A stretch of DNA of 64,000 nt from Thermoguttaceae bacterium (GCA_017937485.1 JAGBDN010000099.1:1-64000); one strand, 5' to 3'; shown: positions 53,185 to 62,523, counted from the first letter of the stretch. The notes: generated from the sequence alone by a model not told the origin. Made by a program: numbers and translations.

Positions 53185-55848
53185 TTATTGGAGGCGCGGC
53201 GGCGCGACGCGTTCGCCGTTCAAGATTTTTTGACGTTCGCGTCGGTCGTAAACGCCGTAAAACGGGACGTTTGCGTCGAGCCAAAGATAAAGCGTTCGAC
53301 GGTCGGCGTCGGTGAAATTGGGGAGGTCGCGGTGATTTTCGTCGTCGAGAATCGCGGTTAACGGACTTTCGTCGGCGCCGCAACGACCCGGGAGCGTCGC
53401 GACCTGTTGAATCGACGCGCCGCCCCATTCGTACCAACGCAAATACGGCTTCAAGGCGCTGTAAGAACGGGTAAACTCGCCCTCGACGGCGCCGGTTAAG
53501 TCGGGCGCGACGGCTTGCGCGGGCGCGACGGACGTTTCGGAAGTCGTTGTTTTTTCATCGGTTGCGTTGTTGGGGTCGGCGGCGCGATGGCAGGAGACGC
53601 AGGCGCGGTCGAGAATCGGTTGAATCAAGCGCGGGAAGGAAAACGGGCGGGCGTCGCGCGGGCCCGGGGCGATTTCCGACGCGGCGCGACCAAGCGCAAG
53701 GCTTTGTTTTTCGGCGTTTCGGCCCGTGTAACCGGCTTGCTCGTGGCAACCGACGCAGCCGCGACTTTCGCCGTCTTGAAGGTAAACTTCGCTCCGCATC
53801 GTCTGAACGGCGCGTCCGGTTTCGTCGACCGCTTGGAAATATAAAGGCTTGCGCGACGGGGCTTTAAAGCGCGCCGAACCGTCCGCTTCGACCGGAACCG
53901 AACCGAGGTAAAGCCGAGCGTTTTCGGCGTAAGCGTGCCCGAGCGCCGGAACGTTGCCGGGAAAATCGGGGTATTTCGGCAAGAGCTGGAAGACGCGCAA
54001 CTCGACGATTTTTCGTCCTTCCGGAAGCGGCGCGAGGCTTTCGTAAACGTCGGCAAGGAAAAAGGTTCCGAACGGTTCGGACGGCGCGCCGTCGTTGGGC
54101 GACGCGGCGTCGATATTTGTTTTGTCGTTGTTTTGCGACGCGGCGTCGGACGGCGTTTCGTCGAGCGCGGGCGCTTCCCAAAGCTCGGCCCAAGGTCCGG
54201 TCGCAAGTCCCGACGACGGTTCGTTTTGCGTTCCGAATTCGCCGCGCGGTTCGAACGCCGACGCCGGAAGCGCGGTCGGGAAGGGCGCCGGGGCTTCGGT
54301 CGCTTCGAGCGGAATCGGGCAAAGGCAAGAAAAGTCGGGGTCGTCGAACAACAGTTCAAGGTTGCCGAACCGGTCGCGGTAATAGAGCCCGAGTTTGCCG
54401 ACGTCGGTCGGGTGGTCGGGGGACGCCATTCCGCCGAGCGGCTCCGCGCTGTACGATGTGATGTAAACGTCTTCCGAAAGCGGGTAAGGCGCGTAATAAT
54501 AGGACTTCGGGCATTCGTCCGGCGACTCCGCCCAAGCGATTTCCGGCGACAAATTTTCGATCGGCGCAAGCGAATCTTCGGCGGTCGCCGCGTCGTATTG
54601 GAGGCGCGACGGGTCGAGGAGCGCTAAGGCCCCGCCGATAACCCAATGGTGCCCGCCGATAATGAAGACGTATTTGTTCGAACCGGGAATCGCTCGAGGC
54701 TGATAACAGGCGTTGACTTCGTAAGTGTAGTTGCCGAAAAGACTTGTCGCGTTCGTTCCGTCCGGGTTCGTCAGCCAAAGACCGTGGTGTTTCGCGGCGT
54801 CGCGGTCGACGTAGTCCCAACGCGTGTAAACGATTCTGCCGTCGGGGGTTAGCGACGGGTGCCATTCGTCCGTTTCGTGATAGGAGAGGCGGCGAATCGT
54901 CTTGCCGTCTTGCATAAGTTGGTGCAGCGTGTGCGTTTGGAGCGGCTCCCAATGCGAGTTGCAACGGGCGAAGCCGCCGCGTCGCGTCGAGACGAAGCCG
55001 AGCGAACCGTCCGGAAGCGGAATCGGCGAAAAATCGTCGAACGGACCGAACGTAAGTTGGCGCGGCGTCTCGGTTTCGATGTCGAGCGCGAAGAGGTGGA
55101 ACTTGCCGTCTTCGCGGTTTTCGTATTCGTCGTGAAAGCGTTCCCAAAGACTGAGCCCGGCGAGGTCGCGGGACGTGCGGAAGGGCGCGTCTTCCGGCTG
55201 GACTTGCGAAAGGTCGGCGAACGAGAAGTAAACCGTTTTGCCGTCGAAAGATAGGGACGGCGTTTGGTAGACGCCGCGCGGAAGTTTGCCGGCGGCGAGG
55301 GAGCGGGTCGCGTCGGAAAAACCGGGGTTCTCCAAGACGAAGAGGCCGCCGCCGGAAATGCCGCCGTACTCGTAATAATAGCCGAGATATTCGTGCAACA
55401 TTTGACAAACGAAACGGTTTTTCTTGACGAAAAGGAGCTTTTTTCCGGCGACGAGCGGGTTCGCGAGCGCCGCGTCGCGAACGGCCCAACGCAAGGTTTC
55501 GCAAGCGGTTAGCGTCGAGGTTGCGTCGGCGTCGGAAGGGAGTTGGGCGGCGTCGGCGAGCGCGGCGACGAGTCGAGCGCGGAGGGCGGGCGTCGTCGCT
55601 TCCTCCGCGTCGAGGTAGTCGAGGAGGTCGGCGGCGCGGCGTTTGAGGGCGTCGAGCGACTCGCGGGAACCGAACTCGCGGCCGAACGTCGCCTCTTGAC
55701 GGCGCCAATCGTCGACGATTTTCGCGCGGAAGTCGGCGGAAAGCGCGTCGCTCGGCGGAGCGTCGGCGCTAAACGCGGCGCCGTAAGCGCTTGAAATAAA
55801 AATGGTTGCGAGGAAAATGAAGCGGCGGAAAATCGGCGGGCGTCGCAT
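53185..55848 (-). CDS. Secreted beta-propeller protein with two CxxCH motifs, HzsA-like
   Basis: The 887-residue protein has a signal peptide (residues 1-28, ending SSAYGAAFSAD) and a strong GGAGGT ribosome binding site. Residues about 185-500 are TolB/PD40-type propeller blades (TPSLSFDGKTVYFSFAD, FSPIPLPDGSLGFVSTRRGG, HPSLTPDGRIVYTRWDYVD). CVGCH (about 680) and CVSCH (about 740) are haem-attachment-like motifs. This order recalls planctomycete relatives of the hydrazine synthase alpha subunit, a large family outside anammox bacteria too. Lack of other anammox genes means hydrazine chemistry should not be assumed. Periplasmic location and c-type haem are likely; the substrate is unknown. Confidence 0.75.
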   Translation of the reverse strand: MRRPPIFRRFIFLATIFISSAYGAAFSADAPPSDALSADFRAKIVDDWRRQEATFGREFGSRESLDALKRRAADLLDYLDAEEATTPALRARLVAALADAAQLPSDADATSTLTACETLRWAVRDAALANPLVAGKKLLFVKKNRFVCQMLHEYLGYYYEYGGISGGGLFVLENPGFSDATRSLAAGKLPRGVYQTPSLSFDGKTVYFSFADLSQVQPEDAPFRTSRDLAGLSLWERFHDEYENREDGKFHLFALDIETETPRQLTFGPFDDFSPIPLPDGSLGFVSTRRGGFARCNSHWEPLQTHTLHQLMQDGKTIRRLSYHETDEWHPSLTPDGRIVYTRWDYVDRDAAKHHGLWLTNPDGTNATSLFGNYTYEVNACYQPRAIPGSNKYVFIIGGHHWVIGGALALLDPSRLQYDAATAEDSLAPIENLSPEIAWAESPDECPKSYYYAPYPLSEDVYITSYSAEPLGGMASPDHPTDVGKLGLYYRDRFGNLELLFDDPDFSCLCPIPLEATEAPAPFPTALPASAFEPRGEFGTQNEPSSGLATGPWAELWEAPALDETPSDAASQNNDKTNIDAASPNDGAPSEPFGTFFLADVYESLAPLPEGRKIVELRVFQLLPKYPDFPGNVPALGHAYAENARLYLGSVPVEADGSARFKAPSRKPLYFQAVDETGRAVQTMRSEVYLQDGESRGCVGCHEQAGYTGRNAEKQSLALGRAASEIAPGPRDARPFSFPRLIQPILDRACVSCHRAADPNNATDEKTTTSETSVAPAQAVAPDLTGAVEGEFTRSYSALKPYLRWYEWGGASIQQVATLPGRCGADESPLTAILDDENHRDLPNFTDADRRTLYLWLDANVPFYGVYDRRERQKILNGERVAPPRLQ

Positions 55849-56086
55849 AAAACCTCCGAAATTAACGAAAGGCGCGGGGGAAAGGAAAACGCGAAATCGA
55901 CGGCGCGTCGCGGATAAAGCGAACGCCGTTAACGTCGATTATATCAAAAGAAAGCGCGCGTTTCAAGAAAACGGGGCAATTTTTGCGAAAATACGTCGTC
56001 AGAGCGCAAAAATAGCGGCGTTTGATTTTTTGAAAACAGTGCCGATAAAGCGCTTTGATTATTTGAAAAACGTTGCTTGTTGTGCG
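55849..56086. other. Gap upstream of the propeller gene
   Basis: No gene. TTTGATTTTTTGAAAACAG and TTTGATTATTTGAAAAACG near 56,020 and 56,053 are similar AT-rich repeats. A related TTGATTATTTGAAAAACG also occurs at 53,098, upstream of the neighbouring minus-strand gene. The propeller-gene promoter should lie here, but hexamers are not clear. Confidence 0.4.
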
Positions 56087-56119
56087 AAAAAGAAACCGCG
56101 TCGGGGAAAACGCGGTTTC
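56087..56119 (-). terminator. Terminator of uppS
   Basis: On minus, GAAACCGCG pairs perfectly with CGCGGTTTC (9 bp, 10-nt loop) and is followed by TTTTTC. It is about 75 bases past the uppS stop. Confidence 0.8.
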
Positions 56120-56193
56120 GAACGGTTGCGCAAGTCGTTAAACGACGCGGTTTGTCGGCATCGTCGGAGCGGCTGTTAAAGAACGCCGTCGGC

Positions 56194-57003
56194 TTATTCC
56201 GGAGCGTTTAAGCCGCCGAAGCGACGTTTGCGTTTTTGGAAGGCGCGAATCGCGTCCCAAAGCGTTTCCTTGGTGAAGTCCGGCCAAAGAACGTCGGAAA
56301 CCCAAAGCTCCGAATAACTTAGCTGCCAAAGGAGGTAGTTGCTCAACCGCATTTCGCCGCCGGTTCGGATTAAAAGGTCGGGGTCGGGCGCGTCCGGTTC
56401 GTAAAGGCGCGACGCAAAGTAACGTTCGTCGATTAGCTCGTCGACGGTCGAAACGCCCGCCCGTTTGAGCGCCGCCGCTCGCGACGTCGGGTCGGAAAGC
56501 TCCGCGACGATCGCTCGAACCGCGTCGACGATTTCAAGGCGAGCGCCGTAATTGATCGCTAGCGCTAACGTTAGACCGGTGTTCTTCGCGCTTAACTCGA
56601 CCGTTTTGTCCATCTCGGCGAGAACGTCGGCGGGGATTCCGTCGCGGCGTCCGACGACGCGAAGTCGCACGTTCTGCGCCGCCAACATCGGGCGCTGCTC
56701 GATCATATACGCCTTCAAAAGCGCCATCAGCGCGTTCAGTTCGAGTTGCGGGCGCTTCCAGTTTTCGCTCGAAAAACAATAAAGCGTCAGCCGCTCGATT
56801 CCGAGATTCGACGCTTCCTCGACCAACTTCGGGACGATTTCCGACCCGCGAATATGACCCTCCGGACGCGGAAGTCCGCGACGCTCGGCCCAGCGACCGT
56901 TGCCGTCCATTACGATCGCTATGTGTCGAGGAATCGGCGGGTTAGGGGGAACGGCGCCGGGAGAGACGGCCTCGAACGGCGCGGGCGCGTTTTCGGATTG
57001 CAT
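56194..57003 (-). CDS. uppS: Isoprenyl (undecaprenyl) diphosphate synthase
   Basis: The 269-residue cis-prenyltransferase makes the lipid carrier for cell-wall and O-antigen synthesis. Visible are IVMDGNGRWAERRG (catalytic Asp), RPEGHIRGSE, LYCFSSENWKRP, INYGARLEIVDA and TGGEMRLSNYLLWQL, ending ELWVSDVLWPDF. The start at 57,003 follows AAGGA; an ATG 16 codons upstream gives a non-conserved extension. No cdsA or dxr follows, unlike the common order; cdsA is 14 kb away. Confidence 0.95.
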   Translation of the reverse strand: MQSENAPAPFEAVSPGAVPPNPPIPRHIAIVMDGNGRWAERRGLPRPEGHIRGSEIVPKLVEEASNLGIERLTLYCFSSENWKRPQLELNALMALLKAYMIEQRPMLAAQNVRLRVVGRRDGIPADVLAEMDKTVELSAKNTGLTLALAINYGARLEIVDAVRAIVAELSDPTSRAAALKRAGVSTVDELIDERYFASRLYEPDAPDPDLLIRTGGEMRLSNYLLWQLSYSELWVSDVLWPDFTKETLWDAIRAFQKRKRRFGGLNAPE

Positions 57004-57078
57004 CGCGGGTTCCTTTGTCAAGGGGGGGAACGAAACGCGGCGCTCGTTCAAGGAAGGGGACGCGCCGCAAGAGTTTTC

Positions 57079-57107
57079 AGTATAATCGCGATTTCCGGAA
57101 AAGTCAA
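57079..57107 (-). promoter_or_regulatory. Promoter of uppS
   Basis: On minus, TTGACT (57,107-57,102), 17 bases, then TATACT (57,084-57,079). It gives a leader of about 70 bases. Confidence 0.7.
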
Positions 57108-57203
57108 GCGGCGGACGCGGTTTTTCTCGACGCTTTCTTGACGTTGCGGCGGGGCGATTCTCGGAAAAATCGCGTTTTTTTGAGCGAAAAGCGCGTTTTT
57201 CGC

Positions 57204-57232
57204 TTGACTTCCGGGCGCCGACCTTGCATAAT
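57204..57232 (+). promoter_or_regulatory. Promoter of the glycerophosphodiesterase gene
   Basis: TTGACT (57,204-57,209), 17 bases, then CATAAT (57,227-57,232). It lies back to back with the uppS promoter, about 100 bases away, with the same -35 hexamer. Confidence 0.7.
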
Positions 57233-57314
57233 CGACGGAAACGAGCCGCGCCGTCGAACGTCGGCGACGCGACGCAAAGAGTCGAAAAACGGAATGAACG
57301 GGAGGAAAATAAAA

Positions 57315-59342
57315 ATGAAAACGTTGCGAACGTTGACGTTGGCGCTGGCGGCGCTTCTGACCGCGACGCTGGGCGTCGGCGCGGTTCGGGCCGAGCGCGG
57401 GGACTCGACGCCGCTTCTTAAAACGCCGAGTCGCGGGCTTTGCGCGCATCGCGGGACGATGCGGAACGGGCCGGAAAACACCCTTGAAGCGTTCAAAATG
57501 GCGGCGGAGGCGGGCGCGGGACAGATCGAGCTGGACGTGCGCGTTTCGAAGGACGGGGCCTTAATCGTTATGCACGACGCGACGGTCAATCGAACGACGA
57601 CCGGAAAGGGGAAAGTCGCGGAACTTACGCTCGCCGAAATCAAGAGTTTCGACGCCGGAATCAAGTTCGGCGAAGCGTTTAAGGGCGCGACCGTTCCGAC
57701 GTTCGAGGAAGCGTTGGCCGTTATGCCGCGCGATACTTGGATTAACGTGCATTATTACGGGCCGGTCGAGGCGGTCGCGAAGGTCGTCGCGGTCATCGTC
57801 GAGCAAAAGCGGCTCGACCGGGCGTTTTTGGCGACGACGAAAGAAAACATCTTGGCGGCGCGGGCGGTCGAACCGGATATTTTGACCTGCAATATGACGC
57901 GGCAAGGGAAGGACTCGAAGGCTTACGTCGACCTAACCCTCGAGCTGAAAACGGAGTTCGTCCAACTGGTGAAAGGCGTTTATACGGCGGAAGATATCGC
58001 GCGGCTCAAGGCGGCCGGCGTCCGAATCAACTGCTTCGGAACGAACGATCCGGAAGAGGTGAAACGGATGTGGAGCGAAGGGATCGATTTCCCGCTTGTC
58101 GACGACTTGTCGCTGATGAACCTGGTCGAGGAACGCAAGCTCGCGACGCAAGTCGACCGCGCTTGGGCCGTCGCTTGGCGCAATTTTTATTCGCCGCAAA
58201 CCAAGCTGTTTTACGACTTTATCGAAAGTCGCGAAGTCGGGAAAACGCTCGACTGTCTGCCGACCGAAGACGAAGTCGCGCGCCTTTATCCGAACGAATG
58301 CGGGTACGGGACGGCGATGGAAGACTGCGCGATTTCCGGCGGCGTGATGCTGACGGCGCTCGTCGACCGCTTCGCGAATACCGGCGACGAAACGCTCAAA
58401 GCGAAAGCGCGCGACGTCTTCGAAGGGCTCGAACTGTTGACGACCGTTTCCGGCTCGCCCGGGTTCGTCGCTCGCGGCGTCAGCCCGAAAGCGCCGAAGT
58501 CTTGGTATATCAACAGTTCGCGCGACCAAGTAACGCACCTCGCGCTGGCGGTTTGGGAATATTGGCGTTCCCCCCTCTCCGACGACGAAACGAAAGAACG
58601 CGCCGCCAAAACTCTCTTCGCGATCGCCGACCGAATGACGCGAAACGTCGTTCCGGAGAACGATTTCGACTTCCTTTGCTCCGACGGAACCCGTTGTCGT
58701 CGCGGTATTTGCCGAATGGCGAACGTCGACGATCACGAGGCGGCGCGGCTTCCGGCTCTGTACGCGGTCGCTTGGGACGTCGCGAAGCGCTCCGGGAACG
58801 ACGGAAAAGCGGACGAATATTGGACGCTTTGGCGGCGTTGGGCGCCGGAGACGGTCGCGCAGTCGGCGCATATTCGCGAAAACGTCAAGTTGCAGAACTC
58901 GGTCGCGACTTACGCGCTGCTGCAAATGCAGGAGTCGCTCGACGTTCTTTGGCGGCTCGAACCGGACGCGGAACTGAAAAAGACGCTCGCCGAGACGACC
59001 GACTTCGTCGCAAAGCTGGCGGCGAAACGTCAAAACGGCGCGCTGCAAACGTTGAAAAGTCGCGATTTAACGGAACTCGCGCCGAGTTGGCGGGAAGCGG
59101 GCGGTCTCGTCGGCGAATACCGGAAGACTTGGTACGCGCCCCGGGCTTGCGGCGAACTCGCGCTGACGCAGGCGGTCGATTCGGCGAACGCGACGTCGTT
59201 TAACGCCGAGGCGGAGCGCGTTCTTCGGGAAGCGCTCGAAACGCCCGATTTCGACCAAATTTCGAGTTGCGGCGTCTTTCATTTGATCGGCGCTTACGAG
59301 AAGGCGCGGCGACGCGGTTTCCTCGGCGGCGCGGCGAAGTAA
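57315..59342 (+). CDS. Secreted glycerophosphodiester phosphodiesterase fused to a second helical domain
   Basis: The 675-residue protein starts at ATG 57,315 behind GGGAGGA, with a signal peptide MKTLRTLTLALAALLTATLG. Residues about 35-265 are a GDPD TIM barrel: CAHRGTMRNGPENTLEAF, ELDVRVSKDG, VMHDATVNRTT and INCFGTNDPEEVKRMWSEG. The family cleaves glycerophosphodiesters using Ca2+ or Mg2+. Residues about 300-675 are a different, mostly helical domain with repeated aromatic-rich helices (ALAVWEYWRSPLSD, YAVAWDVAKRSG) reminiscent of (alpha/alpha)6 glycosidase-type barrels; I cannot name it. A strong terminator follows. Confidence 0.8.
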   Translation: MKTLRTLTLALAALLTATLGVGAVRAERGDSTPLLKTPSRGLCAHRGTMRNGPENTLEAFKMAAEAGAGQIELDVRVSKDGALIVMHDATVNRTTTGKGKVAELTLAEIKSFDAGIKFGEAFKGATVPTFEEALAVMPRDTWINVHYYGPVEAVAKVVAVIVEQKRLDRAFLATTKENILAARAVEPDILTCNMTRQGKDSKAYVDLTLELKTEFVQLVKGVYTAEDIARLKAAGVRINCFGTNDPEEVKRMWSEGIDFPLVDDLSLMNLVEERKLATQVDRAWAVAWRNFYSPQTKLFYDFIESREVGKTLDCLPTEDEVARLYPNECGYGTAMEDCAISGGVMLTALVDRFANTGDETLKAKARDVFEGLELLTTVSGSPGFVARGVSPKAPKSWYINSSRDQVTHLALAVWEYWRSPLSDDETKERAAKTLFAIADRMTRNVVPENDFDFLCSDGTRCRRGICRMANVDDHEAARLPALYAVAWDVAKRSGNDGKADEYWTLWRRWAPETVAQSAHIRENVKLQNSVATYALLQMQESLDVLWRLEPDAELKKTLAETTDFVAKLAAKRQNGALQTLKSRDLTELAPSWREAGGLVGEYRKTWYAPRACGELALTQAVDSANATSFNAEAERVLREALETPDFDQISSCGVFHLIGAYEKARRRGFLGGAAK

Positions 59343-59367
59343 CGTCGTTCAAGAAGTCGCGCTAACG

Positions 59368-59417
59368 CAAACGACGCCGGTTTTCGGTTCGAAAGAACGA
59401 AAACCGGCGTCGTTTTT
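59368..59417 (+). terminator. Strong bidirectional terminator between convergent genes
   Basis: AACGACGCCGGTTTTCG pairs perfectly with CGAAAACCGGCGTCGTT (17 bp) with T-runs on the plus strand and A-rich sequence on the other side. It serves the GDPD gene and possibly the DUF1080 gene. Confidence 0.92.
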
Positions 59418-59532
59418 ATTTGATTTTAAGCGCGTTTAAGGCGCCGCGCTTCGCCGCTTCGACGTTTCGCGTCGGTAAGACGTTGAAACGTCGGAGGTTG
59501 CAGCGGGAAAGAAGACGCTCGAACGACCGAAA

Positions 59533-60348
59533 TCAGTCGAGCGGGCGAATCCAAACGTTGCGGAATTGCACCGGGCAACCGTGTCCGCTGAACGCGATCG
59601 GAGCCTTTTCTTTCGGGTGATTTTTGCCCGGCAGGTTGAAGTGCGACGTCGTGCCGTAAATTTCTTGGTTGTTTTGCACCAACACGCCGTTTTGAAGAAT
59701 CGTAACGCGCGGATTCGCAACGCATTCGCCGGCTTCGTCGAATTTCGCCGGGGTGAAGAAAATGTCGTAGGTTTGCCAATTGCCGGCCGGAACGCAAGCG
59801 TTGACGAGCGGCGGCGTTTGACCGTAAACCGAACCGCAGGAACCGTCCGGGTAGTTGTTGATTTTGTGCGAGTCGAAAACTTGGATTTCGTAGGCGCCTT
59901 GGAGGATGACGCCGTTGTTCCCTTGGTCGCCCCAGTTTCCTTCGAAGTTCGCCGGGCACTTCCATTCGAGGTGAAGCTGGAACGCGCCGAACTTTTCTTT
60001 CGTCGCGAGGCGACCGGAAACGCATTCGACGGCGCCGTCGACGAGCTTCCATTGCGTCGGTTGCCAAGCGTCGAGGTTCGTTCCGTCGAAGAGGACTTTA
60101 GCGTCGGCCGGAGCGGGCGCGAAGTAGGTCGGCGGATCGAGGTTGAGGCGTTTCGGGAGCGGGCGTTTCGGGTCGTGAACGCGGTATTCGCTCCACCATT
60201 GCTTCGGAGAATCGTTATAACCGTAAGATTCGTTTTCGTTTTTCGGAACGTAAAGGTCGTGCGCGAGAACGGAAGCGGAGGCGCCGAAGAGAACGCCGCC
60301 GAGCGCGAACGCCGAAACGGTTTTCGCAAACGCGTTGAACAACGTCAT
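59533..60348 (-). CDS. Secreted DUF1080 (3-keto-disaccharide hydrolase) protein
   Basis: The 271-residue protein has a signal peptide (residues 1-29, ending ASVLAHD) and AAGGA before the ATG. The concanavalin-like DUF1080 domain (PF06439) spans about 85-270: LFDGTNLDAWQPTQWKLVDG, GAFQLHLEWKCP, GNNGVILQGAYEIQVFDSH and a closing FRNVWIRPLD. Planctomycetes carry many such proteins; some relatives hydrolyse 3-keto-glycosides. The exact substrate is unknown. It probably acts in the periplasm. No oxidoreductase partner is adjacent. Confidence 0.85.
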   Translation of the reverse strand: MTLFNAFAKTVSAFALGGVLFGASASVLAHDLYVPKNENESYGYNDSPKQWWSEYRVHDPKRPLPKRLNLDPPTYFAPAPADAKVLFDGTNLDAWQPTQWKLVDGAVECVSGRLATKEKFGAFQLHLEWKCPANFEGNWGDQGNNGVILQGAYEIQVFDSHKINNYPDGSCGSVYGQTPPLVNACVPAGNWQTYDIFFTPAKFDEAGECVANPRVTILQNGVLVQNNQEIYGTTSHFNLPGKNHPKEKAPIAFSGHGCPVQFRNVWIRPLD

Positions 60349-60618
60349 CGTGAGGATTCCTTATTAATATAAAGGGGGGAAAATCGCGACGGCAAACGGG
60401 CGAACCGAAGCTAACGGAGCGTCCGGGGGCGCCGTCGCGACAAAATAACGCCGACGCTCGAACGTCGCCGACGTCGGAGCGCAAAACGGCGGTAAAATAC
60501 GGGAAATGGGGGAATGGCAAAACGACGCGGCGGGACGGCGACGCAATGTTTTCGACGGACGGCGCGAAGAACGCCGACTCGCCGCGGTTCTTTATTTTAA
60601 CGTCGCCGTCGTTTGGGC

Positions 60619-60887
60619 GGCGTTATTTTTTGGGCGGCGAATTTCGACGCTTCCGGGGCGAGCGGTCAAACCTTCGACCGTCGCGACGTTATTTTTGCGG
60701 ACGGCGGATTTCGACGCTTCCGCGGTGGGCGGTCAAACCTTCGACCGTCGCGACGTTATTTTTTGGGCGGCGAATCTCGACGCTGCCGCGGCGAGCGGTC
60801 AAACCTTCGACCGTCGCGTCGTTATTTTTGGGGGCGGCGAATTTCGACGCTTCCGCGGTGGGCGGTCAAACCTTCGACCGTCGCGAC
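60619..60887 (-). repeat. 67-bp tandem repeat, four units, made from the 3' end of hisD
   Basis: CCTTCGACCGTCG recurs at 60,671, 60,738, 60,804 and 60,871 (period 66-67). The copy nearest hisD contains its last codons (VEGLTAHRGSVEIRR then PQK and stop); the three others lie beyond the stop as near-exact copies. Each unit holds a near-palindrome GGTCAAACCTTCGACC. None can extend hisD because the stop codon is in the first unit. Confidence 0.9.
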
Positions 60888-62186
60888 GCGGTAAACGTCG
60901 TCGGCGAGGTTTTCGAGCCCGGCTTGGTCGAAGCAAAGGAGGCTGTTCCCGCGAACGAAGTCGTTGCAGGACAAGCCGCTGGCGAAGCGCGCCGAACCGC
61001 TCGTCGGGAGAACGTGCGACGGCCCGGCGGCGTAATCGCCAAGCGCGACCGGCGTGTAGTTGCCGAGGAAAATCGCGCCCGCGCAGGGGATTTTTTCAGC
61101 GAGTTCCTCGGCGTTTCGCGTCGCAATGTGCAGGTGTTCCGGCGCGATTTCGTTCGTAACGCGGCAAGCCTCGTCCGCGTCGCGGGTCAAAATAACGGCG
61201 CCGAAGTTTTCGAGCGCTTGGCGAGCGAGCGCGCCCCGTTCGACCCGAGCGAGCGTCGCGTCGATTTCGGCGACCGCGTCGCGGAGCGTTTTTTCGTCCC
61301 AACCGATCAAGACGCTCGAACCCGGCGCGTGTTCCGCTTGCGCAAGGACGTCGTAAGCGGTATAATCGGCGCGGGTCGTCTCGTCGACGATAACGACGAC
61401 TTCGCTCGGCCCGGCGATCGAATCGATGTCGACGGCGCCGTAAACCGTCCGCTTGGCGAGGGCGACGAAAAGATTTCCCGGCCCGACGATTTTGTCGACT
61501 CGCGGGATTCCGTCGACGCCGAACGCGAACGCCGCGACGCCCTGCGCGCCCCCCATCCGGTAAACTTCCTTAACGCCGAGACGAGCGCAAGTCGCCAAAA
61601 GGTAAGGGTTGTAAGAACCGTTCGGCGTCGGCGGCGCCATTACCGCGATCTCCTTGACGCCCGCGACCTGCGCCGGAACGACCGTCATCAAGACCGACGA
61701 CGGATAGGCCGCCGCGCCGCCCGGGACGCAACAACCGACGCGACGAAGCGGTCGGTAACGCTGCCCGAGCCAACCGCCGGGCCGCTCGATTCGGACGTCT
61801 CGGCGCAAAATCGAGCGTTGGAAAACGGCGATATTTTCCGCGATTCGGTCGACGGAGCGCAAAAATTCCGGCTCGACCTTGTCGAGCGCGGCGTCGAGTT
61901 CGGCTTGCGGAACGCGGAGTTGGTCGGCGGTCAGGTCGGCGCGGTCGATTCGCTTCGAGTAATCGAGGAGCGCCGGGAGGCCTTTTTCGGCGACGTCGCG
62001 GCAAATCGTTTCGGCGACCTCGGCGGGCGTCAACGGTTCGCCGAAAATTTCGATCGTGCGACGTTTTCCTTCTTCGCTAACGATATTGCCTTTAACGCTC
62101 AATTTTTGACGCAACGCGTCGATTTTCTCTTGAACGTCGTTTTGGCGGGCGTCGATCCACTGGAGGTTGAGCGCGGGTTGAGTCAT
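60822..62186 (-). CDS. hisD: Histidinol dehydrogenase
   Basis: The 454-residue zinc enzyme catalyses the last two steps of histidine synthesis (histidinol to histidine with two NAD+). Visible are GCCVPGGAAAYPSSVLM, GPGNLFVALAKR, AGPSEVVVIVDE, LAQAEHAPGSSVLIG, the catalytic Glu-His of IAPEHLHIAT and the zinc region GLSCNDFVRGNS. Length fits the family. No other his genes are adjacent, so it is not in a his operon here. Its 3' end is the seed of a tandem repeat. Confidence 0.96.
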   Translation of the reverse strand: MTQPALNLQWIDARQNDVQEKIDALRQKLSVKGNIVSEEGKRRTIEIFGEPLTPAEVAETICRDVAEKGLPALLDYSKRIDRADLTADQLRVPQAELDAALDKVEPEFLRSVDRIAENIAVFQRSILRRDVRIERPGGWLGQRYRPLRRVGCCVPGGAAAYPSSVLMTVVPAQVAGVKEIAVMAPPTPNGSYNPYLLATCARLGVKEVYRMGGAQGVAAFAFGVDGIPRVDKIVGPGNLFVALAKRTVYGAVDIDSIAGPSEVVVIVDETTRADYTAYDVLAQAEHAPGSSVLIGWDEKTLRDAVAEIDATLARVERGALARQALENFGAVILTRDADEACRVTNEIAPEHLHIATRNAEELAEKIPCAGAIFLGNYTPVALGDYAAGPSHVLPTSGSARFASGLSCNDFVRGNSLLCFDQAGLENLADDVYRVATVEGLTAHRGSVEIRRPQK

Positions 62187-62523
62187 TTTGGGCTTGCGAT
62201 TGGGCGGTTTGGGTGAAATAGTTAAAAAAACGACTCGGTTTCCGGCGACCGAAGCCGCTTAGCGGGCGGCGGTTTCGGCGACGGAGACGAGAAATCGGAC
62301 GCGCCGTCGGAACGCGTTCATTTTGCGGACGGTCTTGCCGATAATAATAACGTCATTAATATTAATATAAACGTCGCGGTCGTTTTGTCGAGCGGCGCGG
62401 GCGCTTTTTTCCGAAAAACAACTCGTTTTGCGAACGATTTCTTCCAATTTTTCGTTTCGCGGCGCGTTAAACGCTCGACGACAAGAACGACTTTAACGAT
62501 CGGATAAAATGGGCGAGGAAAAG
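62187..62523. other. Divergent gap between hisD and the zinc-ribbon gene
   Basis: No gene. An AT-rich patch (ATAATAATAACGTCATTAATATTAATATAAACG, about 62,339-62,371) with the inverted ATTAATATTAAT core probably holds promoter elements for one or both flanking genes. A CAAAACGA-like half-site pair is also present, unclear. Confidence 0.4.

Noticed and set aside
53185..55848. Evidence for anammox metabolism
   Set aside because: Only one HzsA-like protein is present. Such proteins occur widely in Planctomycetes and no other anammox gene is in the window.
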